Shown here piece after piece: positions 21,467-28,023 of a DNA stretch of 39,156 nt. Every line of letters starts with the position of its first letter. Positions within the stretch are counted from its first letter, which is position 1. The position numbers and the translations under genes were made by a program. The notes beneath the pieces were generated by a model, which was not told the origin of the DNA, ran no database searches, and saw only the letters and a program-made list of their open reading frames with translations. This stretch comes from Phycisphaerales bacterium (GTDB taxonomy: Bacteria; Planctomycetota; Phycisphaerae; Phycisphaerales; UBA1924), in NCBI GenBank assembly GCA_029260435.1, contig JAJDDG010000171.1, positions 1-39,156 of the forward strand, written 5' to 3'.

Positions 21467-21640
21467 TTACGTCTCGATTTTTATTCCCAGCCGATCGGCT
21501 TCGATGTGAAGCGCGGCCAGCTGCTTATTGCATGCACGCATCTGTCGTCGATGAAACGACACCGCATGCTTGTGCGACGTAGCATTCTCTCGAAGCGCCT
21601 TTGCCAACGCGACTATGGCTGCTTCATTAGAGAGTGCCAT
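21467..21640 (-). CDS. 57-aa helical protein between tail tube and chaperone
   Basis: An ATG at 21640 opens a 57-codon frame in the gap after the tail tube stop. The protein (MALSNEAAIVALAKALREN at the start) is helical and basic with a possible coiled coil. The upstream ribosome site is poor, but the frame fills the gap and ends just before the ribosome site of the chaperone gene. Unknown function. Confidence 0.45.
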   Translation of the reverse strand: MALSNEAAIVALAKALRENATSHKHAVSFHRRQMRACNKQLAALHIEADRLGIKIET

Positions 21641-21648
21641 TTAATTTT

Positions 21649-22266
21649 TTACGGTAGCGCGGCCGCGTTCTGCGCGACGAGCTTCCCGAATTCTTCACCG
21701 GCAGCTGCGTCCGGATCTTCGATGGCCTGGAATTCGAGCTCGAGCCCCGCGGGCACACCTTTCTCGAAGACGACCTCGGGCTCACCGACCTGTGAAACGA
21801 TCGGCACCTGGTACTGTATGTTGAACGTCCCACCGCTCGGATCGTACGGCGATTTACCAACGCCGCGGACTAGTAGTGCGATCTGCGCCACTTCAGCGCC
21901 GCGATGCAGCGGGATCTCCTTAATGCCGGCGATGCCGCTTGCTGGTGCGGTTGTCGTCACGGTGTTCTGGTTAAGCGCGAGCGCGTACTGCTCGAGACTG
22001 ATGTCGTGCGACAGCAGCGCGATCATTAGATCTTCTTCGGTCCGGAATATTTTGCGCGGTCCGGTCGAGCCGAGACCCCGAAAGACTTCCATCGTTTGCG
22101 GGTGCGAACATGTGACGCCGTCCTCGCTGTAATCCTTCGAGCCATCGGTGCCGACTTTCGTGAAGCTACCCGACGGTGCCCCGTTAATCAGGGGGAAAGC
22201 TGTGCCCGCAGGGGCGAACCAGATTTCGACGGGCCCAACGATTAGATGATACGGTTTCTGTGCCAT
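21649..22266 (-). CDS. Major tail tube protein
   Basis: The 205-aa protein has an AAAGGAGGATTAACAGC ribosome site. Its beginning (KPYHLIVGPVEIWFAPAGTAF) and beta-rich body with SGSFTKVGTDGS and a late GLELEFQAIEDPDA match tail tube proteins that form the hexameric ring stack. It follows the tail completion gene and precedes the chaperones, the expected order. No Ig-like extension is present. Confidence comes from both sequence pattern and synteny. Confidence 0.72.
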   Translation of the reverse strand: MAQKPYHLIVGPVEIWFAPAGTAFPLINGAPSGSFTKVGTDGSKDYSEDGVTCSHPQTMEVFRGLGSTGPRKIFRTEEDLMIALLSHDISLEQYALALNQNTVTTTAPASGIAGIKEIPLHRGAEVAQIALLVRGVGKSPYDPSGGTFNIQYQVPIVSQVGEPEVVFEKGVPAGLELEFQAIEDPDAAAGEEFGKLVAQNAAALP

Positions 22267-22281
22267 GCTGTTAATCCTCCT

Positions 22282-22710
22282 TTAAGTGACCGCGCACTCT
22301 GAGACTGCGACGGCGTACGTCTCCGACATGAACGGCCAGTCCTGATCCGGATCGCGACCGTGTACTGGCCCGCCGACGAGCGTCGCGTCGTGGATCAGTG
22401 TTGCTGCTTTTGTTGCTCGATCTATTCCTTTCATCGCGTCCTGTACAGCGCGCCGCAGCTCGTCAGCCTTCTGCGGTGTGGTGCCGAACGTGATGACGTC
22501 AAAACGATAAACCAAAAAAGCGAGATTGCCGCCGGTACCCGGTCCCGGGATCATGCCGGCATACTGTACGAGCGCCGTGTGTCGTGCCTGACTGCTCGCC
22601 TCGGCCCTTGGCAGCTCACCACCATGCACTCGAGTGCCAACGAGAGCGGCGACTGCTGTGTCATCCTGCAGCAGCGTGACGACCGCCTTCAACGCATCGA
22701 CGCTAGCCAT
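22282..22710 (-). CDS. Tail completion/terminator-like protein
   Basis: The 142-aa protein starts MASVDALKAVVTLLQDDTAV and contains VHGGELPRAEASSQARHTAL, a pattern of gp17/HK97 tail completion proteins that cap the tail tube at the neck. Its ATG overlaps the stop of the gp10-like gene (TGATG). It lies directly before the tube gene. Role inferred from family pattern and order. Confidence 0.65.
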   Translation of the reverse strand: MASVDALKAVVTLLQDDTAVAALVGTRVHGGELPRAEASSQARHTALVQYAGMIPGPGTGGNLAFLVYRFDVITFGTTPQKADELRRAVQDAMKGIDRATKAATLIHDATLVGGPVHGRDPDQDWPFMSETYAVAVSECAVT

Positions 22711-23189
22711 CAGGCGCGCCCCTTCCCGAACAGACGGATCCGCTCATCACGCATGCGGCCGGCTAGACCAGGATACTCAGCATCGGCGGCCGGCCGCAGA
22801 TACGGCTTGCCCTTGCGTGCCTTCTGATGCACGCGTCGCACCGGGTGCCGGGCGCCGGGCCAGAATAAAGCCTTGCCATTTACAGGCACGATATCACGTG
22901 CCGGCAGACCGAGCTCGATCGCGAGAGCATAGACAACATCAACGACGCCCCATAGTCCGCGGACCTTGCCCTTTGTGACGCGCGCCGGCTCGACGATCCG
23001 GATCCCGCCCTCGAGCGTTGTAGTCCGATTCGTGAAGGTATGATTCGCTTTCGCGAAGATCACCGCGGCCGCCATCGTGGCGTTGATGCCGAATCGTTGT
23101 ATTTTCCTAGTTGATTTCAAAACTTTATCGCCAAACCAGTCAATTTTCCAGCCTGTCTTTCTCCGTCGTCGTGGCTTTCTTTTAGCCAT
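22710..23189 (-). CDS. HK97 gp10-like head-tail joining protein
   Basis: The 159-aa protein has a Lys/Arg-rich N-terminus (KRKPRRRRK), a helix AAAVIFAKANHTF, and a GGIRIVEPARVTKGK region. The C-terminus is basic and contains YALAIELG followed by HPVRRVHQKARKGKPYL, typical of HK97 gp10/tail-component proteins with FGT-type HP motifs. The ATG at 23189 was chosen; a GTG one codon earlier is possible. It overlaps the preceding gene by 8 nt. Confidence 0.68.
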   Translation of the reverse strand: MAKRKPRRRRKTGWKIDWFGDKVLKSTRKIQRFGINATMAAAVIFAKANHTFTNRTTTLEGGIRIVEPARVTKGKVRGLWGVVDVVYALAIELGLPARDIVPVNGKALFWPGARHPVRRVHQKARKGKPYLRPAADAEYPGLAGRMRDERIRLFGKGRA

Positions 23190-23547
23190 CACTCACTCGG
23201 TCCAGCGTCAGCTCGAGGTGCGTCTGCCGGCGTTCGACCGTCTCGATGCGCAGCGGCCCGGTAAAAAGTATTGCCCCTAGTCGATTCTTGACGCTGATGA
23301 TCTGGTCCTTCGCAGTGACATCTGTCCTTAGCGGCACCATCATGCGCATGACTTCGATACTGACAGTCTTGTCGCCGTCCACAGTCTCGCGATCGGTGCC
23401 GATCCACGCCCAGCAATGGACGTCGGCCAGGTGCGGCGCGAGCGCTTCCTCGGGGTCTGTATTCCAATCGTCAGTGCCCACAGCACCATCGCGCTCAATG
23501 TCGCAGCGCATGGTCATCTTCCGAGAAGCAGATCGCGCGACGGTCAT
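23182..23547 (-). CDS. Head closure/stopper-like protein
   Basis: The ATG at 23547 overlaps the preceding stop (ATGA), giving 121 aa. The protein is beta-rich, with RCDIERDGAVGTDDW near the start and KDQIISVKNRLGAILFTG ahead of a terminal strand LELTLDRV. The gene sits between the connector and the gp10-like gene, the normal place of head-closure proteins of the SPP1 gp16 type. Assignment is by position and beta pattern. Confidence 0.6.
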   Translation of the reverse strand: MTVARSASRKMTMRCDIERDGAVGTDDWNTDPEEALAPHLADVHCWAWIGTDRETVDGDKTVSIEVMRMMVPLRTDVTAKDQIISVKNRLGAILFTGPLRIETVERRQTHLELTLDRVSDG

Positions 23548-24089
23548 GCCATCAGCCCCCCGGCGCCGGCACTGGTATGCAGTCGGCTTAAAATGCTTGT
23601 TCGCTCTTTCTCGTAATCGAGCGACCACGTCTCAAAATCTCCGACCTCCTCGCGACGTGTTCCGGAGTTTGCAACGGCCAGCTTTACCAGATCGACCGTC
23701 ACGCGCGCGCGGCGAACGATGTCCGACTCCGGAGTGTACGAGAGCTTTACACGCTGCCCCCAAAATTGCCGCGGGTTATCGCCTTCGATCTGTCGCTTCA
23801 ATACGCGGCCGCCGTTTAAGATCTTGTAATCGGTGGCCGAGAGCACGGTGTCCTGCTCGAAGCCGCTGCCGTCGATGATCGTCTCAGTGACGATGAGATC
23901 CGCATCGATAGGACGGCTGGGGAATAGGCGGCGCTCTCCGGTCAGGCCGTCGTCGACCTGGCTGGTGTGCTCGCCGAACTGCTTGACGATCGTCGCGTCG
24001 GCGTCATCGATCAGCCGCTGCATCGCGGTGTCTTCGAGATCCGTCTCGACGTGCTTTCGCATTTCTGCGAGCGTTATCAGTGCAGCCAC
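23544..24089 (-). CDS. Head-tail connector (gp6/gp15-like adaptor)
   Basis: The 181-aa protein starts with a GTG at 24089 behind GGGGGAATAG. It begins ITLAEMRKHVETDLEDTAMQ, followed by LIDDADATIVKQFG, the typical first helices of adaptor proteins that form the ring under the portal. The middle carries a TDYKILNGGRVLKRQ hairpin and the end a helical EKERTSILSRL. Family call is reasonably good; synteny agrees. Confidence 0.68.
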   Translation of the reverse strand: MAALITLAEMRKHVETDLEDTAMQRLIDDADATIVKQFGEHTSQVDDGLTGERRLFPSRPIDADLIVTETIIDGSGFEQDTVLSATDYKILNGGRVLKRQIEGDNPRQFWGQRVKLSYTPESDIVRRARVTVDLVKLAVANSGTRREEVGDFETWSLDYEKERTSILSRLHTSAGAGGLMA

Positions 24090-24104
24090 CTATTCCCCCT
24101 GTCC

Positions 24105-24611
24105 TTATTTTCCGCCGAGCGCTTTTGAGACTTTACTCAAAAGGCCGCCGGATTCTTTCTTCCCTTTCTTGCCGCCATTCTTTCCGCCGGCTTTATCACC
24201 TTCGGGCTCGCTGGCTTTGTCGCCTTCGGGCTTGTCGGCTTTTTCACCGCTTTCACCGTCGCCGGCCGCGGCTTCTTTTTCCGCTGCGGCGTCAGCTTCA
24301 TCAGCTGCGGCGTCGTTAGCAGCTTCTTCGGCTGCAGCTGCGTCCGCTTCAGCCTGGGCACGTGCCTCGGCGTCATCTTTCTTCGGCTCGGGGCGCTTTG
24401 CGATTGTGTCTTCCATCGTTGTCGATCGTTTCGCTTCGGGCGCCTTGTAATTCCCCTCGTATGCACTCAGCTCGAATTTCTCCTCGAGCGTCATCGTGAT
24501 CTCGCAGCCTTTCCCCACAATCAGAAAGCCGGCCTCGGGGTGCGATTCCGGCACCACCTTGGTCTTGTCTTTCGTTTGGTACCACGACACTGATGCTAAT
24601 TTCTTCGCCAT
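24105..24611 (-). CDS. Structural-region protein with Ala/Glu/Lys-rich tail
   Basis: The 168-aa protein has a short folded N-terminus (about residues 1-65, including VSWYQTKDKTKVVP) and then a long low-complexity tail built from Ala, Glu, Asp and Lys with KADKPEGDKASEPEGDKA-type repetition and a Lys/Gly-rich end. A GGAGGAAGT ribosome site supports the start. It lies between putative decoration genes and the connector. Function unknown; the tail is probably disordered. Confidence 0.62.
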   Translation of the reverse strand: MAKKLASVSWYQTKDKTKVVPESHPEAGFLIVGKGCEITMTLEEKFELSAYEGNYKAPEAKRSTTMEDTIAKRPEPKKDDAEARAQAEADAAAAEEAANDAAADEADAAAEKEAAAGDGESGEKADKPEGDKASEPEGDKAGGKNGGKKGKKESGGLLSKVSKALGGK

Positions 24612-24629
24612 ACTTCCTCCTCTGCGCGA

Positions 24630-24950
24630 TTAACCTAGCGGTACGGCCCAGGCGCTCGCCTTGATATTTACATCGCTGACTGATGCGCCTAGCGCCCCAT
24701 CGATCTCGAGTGTGTGCGGCGAGACGACAGGAAACAACGCGCCACCAGGACCGACGATGCTGCCTGAATTCCATAAAACCTTCGCGCCATCCGTGACCTG
24801 CACGCTGCCGGTCGTGCCTAGCGGCACATAAAACGATACGAGCTGAATGCCGAGCGTGTTGTCGGCCGGCTTCGCGATCACCGTCTCGATGCCAGTCCCG
24901 CCGAACGTCTTATCGATCACCTTCAGCTGCCCGCTCTTTCCTACTCCCAT
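24630..24950 (-). CDS. Putative virion decoration protein
   Basis: This 106-aa, Gly/Val-rich beta protein (VIAKPADNTLGIQLVSFYVP, GTTGSVQVTDGAKVLW) is preceded by AGGAGGTAGGACC. Small beta-rich proteins encoded right after the capsid gene are often capsid decoration or cement proteins. No enzyme motif or signal peptide is present. Assignment is by position and composition. Confidence 0.5.
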   Translation of the reverse strand: MGVGKSGQLKVIDKTFGGTGIETVIAKPADNTLGIQLVSFYVPLGTTGSVQVTDGAKVLWNSGSIVGPGGALFPVVSPHTLEIDGALGASVSDVNIKASAWAVPLG

Positions 24951-24974
24951 GGTCCTACCTCCTCAAATTGTGAA

Positions 24975-25006
24975 CGGGGCAGCCGACACTATCGCCGGCC
25001 GCCCCG
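24975..25006 (-). other. Strong intergenic hairpin between putative decoration genes
   Basis: CGGGGC (24975-24980) pairs with GCCCCG (25001-25006), and an inner GCCGAC/GCCGGC pair extends the stem to 13 bp around a 6-nt loop. On the minus mRNA there is no long U-tract after it; on the plus strand it is followed by CTTCTTTT. It may stabilise or process late mRNA. Confidence 0.55.
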
Positions 25007-25019
25007 CTTCTTTTAAGCG

Positions 25020-25694
25020 TTACGAGCTGGCGATGACGACGACGAAGTCCGTCGCCAACAGCGGCGCCGCTCCGGCTGCGTCCAGCGTGACGCGGTTGCC
25101 GGTGACAGCATACGCGCCATCCCAGGCCCGCGCGGCGCCTTTTAGATCCGCCGCATATACGAGTACGGCCAAGACGGTCGGCGGTGCATCATAAACGAAG
25201 TGCATGCCGAGCACTACTTCCTGCGCATTAGGCGAGCGCCGGTCGACTGACAGCTTGCGCTTGCCGGCCTGTTCGCCGTCAGCCATAGCTGCAGCGGCCC
25301 ACGCGTTATTCGCGCCGGCCAACGTCTCGGTGCATCCCAGGACGTCGGCGCGTGAGATCTCGTCGCCGCCGGGACTGCCGGCAGATACAAGCAAGATCTC
25401 GTTGGCACTGATGTCGATCGCCTTGACCGGCTCGGTGCCGAGTGTGTTGATCGCTGTGATCAGTGCATCGCTGGCGTTTGCCGGTGTATCGTCTGCGTGT
25501 CCGACGACCGCGATGTTGCCGGCGACTACCCCGTCAGCTGCTCGGTCGAATTCGTATGTGTCAGCGCCGATCGTGACCGTCTCGGTGTCAGCGACATCGA
25601 GCGCGATGCGCAACACATTGAAGGCCGGCTGCCCAGGATTGGACTGCCGGTGAAAAACTCCTTCATTTTTTCCTGAATCAATTACTGGTGACAT
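25020..25694 (-). CDS. Putative virion (capsid-associated) protein
   Basis: This 224-aa protein follows the capsid gene with an AAGGGGGAATTTAAAGC ribosome site. It contains ADTETVTIGADTYEF followed by DGVVAGNIAVVG, a pattern I associate with phage structural proteins carrying an adhesin-like beta module. The C-terminal part (FVYDAPPTVLAVLVYAADLKG) is also beta-rich. It could be a head decoration or fibre. No enzyme motif. Confidence 0.5.
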   Translation of the reverse strand: MSPVIDSGKNEGVFHRQSNPGQPAFNVLRIALDVADTETVTIGADTYEFDRAADGVVAGNIAVVGHADDTPANASDALITAINTLGTEPVKAIDISANEILLVSAGSPGGDEISRADVLGCTETLAGANNAWAAAAMADGEQAGKRKLSVDRRSPNAQEVVLGMHFVYDAPPTVLAVLVYAADLKGAARAWDGAYAVTGNRVTLDAAGAAPLLATDFVVVIASS

Positions 25695-25741
25695 GCTTTA
25701 AATTCCCCCTTCCGTTTTTAAGATCCTATGCCAGCAGGGCA

Positions 25742-25779
25742 GGGACCCCGAAGGATCCCCGCCCGAGCCGGCGGATAGG
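25742..25779 (-). other. Tandem hairpins after the capsid gene
   Basis: GGGATCC-TTCG-GGGTCCC (read on the minus strand, 25759-25742) forms a 7-bp stem with a UUCG tetraloop and one G-U pair. Just before it, CCGCC/GGCGG makes a second short hairpin. No U-tract follows. The location right after the most abundantly needed protein suggests mRNA stabilisation or partial attenuation. Confidence 0.55.
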
Positions 25780-27075
25780 TTAGGTGTTGAGACCCGTCAG
25801 CTTATTGAAGGCTGCCGGCCGGAAGACGGTCAACGCGGCACGCAAGTCCGCGCGGATCGCTTGCTTCCCTTTGATGAAGAAGGTGCCGTGCGAATTGGAC
25901 ACCATGACGGTAACGCCGCGGCGCTCGAACAGCTGGACGAAGTTCCGGAAGTCGCCCACGAGACCCTCGCCTTCTGTCAAGACGTCGGTCTGAATGACAG
26001 AGCGGCCCCACATGCGCTCGGGACCGGCTTCAGCCGGGGATCCCCAGATGTAGATACCGTCAGCGGTCCGGAGTAAGCGAACGCGCTGCCAGTCGTTAGG
26101 GTGCAGCATTACGGTGTCAGGCAAGGCGCGGCCCGTTACGCGGACAGCGGTCATCGCCTTGAAGACGGCATCGGGGATCGGATCGATCCCTTTGGCCTGG
26201 GTCTGAATGCCGGCGGTGTTAAGGATTCCGGTCAAGTTGGCGCCGACACCGTCGCCGGTCAGGATCTGTTCGTCGAGCTCCTGGCGTAGCATGAACGGCA
26301 GCCGGTTGTTGAGGTATGATCGCGCCTGTGCGACGTCCTCGAGCTGCTCGTCAGTGACGGGCAACCATGTCGCGATTTTTTTGACTGGCGACGTCTTTTC
26401 CTCGACCTTCAATGCGGACTCGGGCATCGTTCCGCCTTCGGCAACGCCGGCCGCTGCGTTCGTGAATAGAGTTTCCTCCATGTACACGATCGCGGCTTGT
26501 CCGGTCTGTCCTGCGGGGATGGCGTCGATCACTTGGATCTCCCGCGTGGCAATGTCGATCACACGCCCGATGCGCGTGGTCTCCGGTGCCCAGCCGGCAG
26601 CCGTTTCGACTAATGTCTTCAATCCGGACTGACCGACTTCGGCGTCTTCCTTGCTCGACTTTTCACCGATCTCGAATTCGTTGTTGCGGTAGGATCCGAG
26701 CCCCTTCTTGTACTCGGCGGATTCGACGAACATGTCACCGAAGCCTTTGATCGGCGCGCGGCCGTGCTGCTCTCCGGAAGCCTTGCCACCGCCATGAGTC
26801 ATCTGAGTGACCGGCGTTTTCATGCGCTCGGCGTGCGTCTTCAGTTGATCGGGGATCTCGTGGACCGCTTTCAGGTCGTCGACTTCTTTGCCGATATCGG
26901 ACATTTCAGCATTGAGCTCGCGCAGCTTCCGGACCTTTGACATCGTGTCCGTGCAGCCGGGCATGTCGACCTTAGTGAGATCGATTTCCTTCCCGGCTTT
27001 TTCCATATAGCCGGCTACGACTTTAGATTTTTCGACCAGCGATTCCGTCTTTTCCTTCAATAGCTTCTTGCTCAT
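25780..27075 (-). CDS. Major capsid protein, HK97 fold with N-terminal scaffolding domain
   Basis: The start is the ATG at 27075 behind an ACGGAGGACACACAACT ribosome site, giving 431 aa. Residues 1-100 form a charged helical region (SKVVAGYMEKAGKEIDLTK, later ELNAEMSDIGKEVDDLKAV), the delta domain that acts as scaffold and is cut by the protease. Then the capsid body includes LPVTDEQLEDVAQARSYLNN, ILTGDGVGANLTGILN and a late GTFFIKGKQAIRADLRAAL, all standard HK97 family landmarks. It follows the prohead protease. Very secure call. Confidence 0.9.
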   Translation of the reverse strand: MSKKLLKEKTESLVEKSKVVAGYMEKAGKEIDLTKVDMPGCTDTMSKVRKLRELNAEMSDIGKEVDDLKAVHEIPDQLKTHAERMKTPVTQMTHGGGKASGEQHGRAPIKGFGDMFVESAEYKKGLGSYRNNEFEIGEKSSKEDAEVGQSGLKTLVETAAGWAPETTRIGRVIDIATREIQVIDAIPAGQTGQAAIVYMEETLFTNAAAGVAEGGTMPESALKVEEKTSPVKKIATWLPVTDEQLEDVAQARSYLNNRLPFMLRQELDEQILTGDGVGANLTGILNTAGIQTQAKGIDPIPDAVFKAMTAVRVTGRALPDTVMLHPNDWQRVRLLRTADGIYIWGSPAEAGPERMWGRSVIQTDVLTEGEGLVGDFRNFVQLFERRGVTVMVSNSHGTFFIKGKQAIRADLRAALTVFRPAAFNKLTGLNT

Positions 27076-27100
27076 AGTTGTGTGTCCTCCGTTCTGGATT

Positions 27101-28012
27101 TTATTTTGTGTGGCTTTCGATCGCGCGCAGCGTCTGCTCGATCTCGAGTGCAGCCTTTTGAGCTGCGATCGCAACGTCTTCCTGCTGGTTATCTTTTAGG
27201 ATGACGGACAGCTCGGTGTTGAGCTCCTTGACACTGCCCTGCAGCTGCGTGAGCTGCGTCACACTGTCGCCGGAGATCCGGCGTCCATCCTTAGCGCGCA
27301 GGTTGGCGAGCGACTTTGCGCGATCGACCAGCTCTTGAACAGAGGCGAGCGCCTTGCGGGCCTGGTCTGTGAATGTTATAGCTTGCTTTTCCGCTGGTGT
27401 CAAATCTCCCGACGCGCCGCCTTTATCGTTATCTCCTGCAGCGTCGGCGCCTTTGGTCTCGTTGATCTTCGCATGCTGCATGGCGTAATCATCGAGCCCG
27501 AGATCTTCCTGCTTCGCCAGTCCAGACTTTACGGCCAGCGTCCGCGTGTTGACACCGGCACCTACCAGGACCGGGCTGACCTCGTGCACCTTCAGCTTGC
27601 TGAGAAAGCGAACTTGCCGGCCCTCGAATTCCCCGCGGGAAGACTCGAGGATCGTGAAGCCGAAGCTGTATTCTTGAATCGGCTCGCCGTCCGCCATGTC
27701 GAATTTAATAGCGCTGTGCCAGTCGCGCGCGTTTTCGATATCGAGGTTGAAGCGCTTCTCGGCCAGCGCTTCGTTGGCGTCCTCGAAGATCCGCGCCTTG
27801 CCCAGCGGTGCTTTCGATCTATTGTGCGCCGGCAGGATTGCTGCGAGCTGCTCACCGAAGGCGCCGGGCATGATGACGTCCTCGTCTTTGTCGACTACGC
27901 TCAACGTCGCAAATACGATCAGCGCGGTGCCGTCATCGCCGACGGCTTTCGTGCGGACCTTCATCTTCTTCTCGATGTAGTTTTTGCCCTTCTTGTAATC
28001 TGGCGCGTTCAT
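27101..28012 (-). CDS. HK97-type prohead protease
   Basis: I chose the ATG at 28012, with GGAGG six bases upstream, giving 303 aa. The fold signature includes ALIVFATLSVVDKDEDVIMP, then the catalytic triad candidates H63 (PAHNRS), S116 (QEYSFGF) and E144 (VHEVSPV), spaced almost exactly as H65, S115 and E147 in HK97 gp4. After about residue 185 a long charged, partly coiled-coil extension follows, longer than in HK97. It cuts the capsid delta domain during maturation. Confidence 0.88.
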   Translation of the reverse strand: MNAPDYKKGKNYIEKKMKVRTKAVGDDGTALIVFATLSVVDKDEDVIMPGAFGEQLAAILPAHNRSKAPLGKARIFEDANEALAEKRFNLDIENARDWHSAIKFDMADGEPIQEYSFGFTILESSRGEFEGRQVRFLSKLKVHEVSPVLVGAGVNTRTLAVKSGLAKQEDLGLDDYAMQHAKINETKGADAAGDNDKGGASGDLTPAEKQAITFTDQARKALASVQELVDRAKSLANLRAKDGRRISGDSVTQLTQLQGSVKELNTELSVILKDNQQEDVAIAAQKAALEIEQTLRAIESHTK

Positions 28013-28023
28013 GTGTCCTCCGG

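Noticed and set aside
24975-25006. Plus-strand rho-independent terminator at the decoration-gene hairpin
   Set aside because: A T-rich stretch follows on the plus strand, but there are no plus-strand genes to terminate; kept only as a hairpin.
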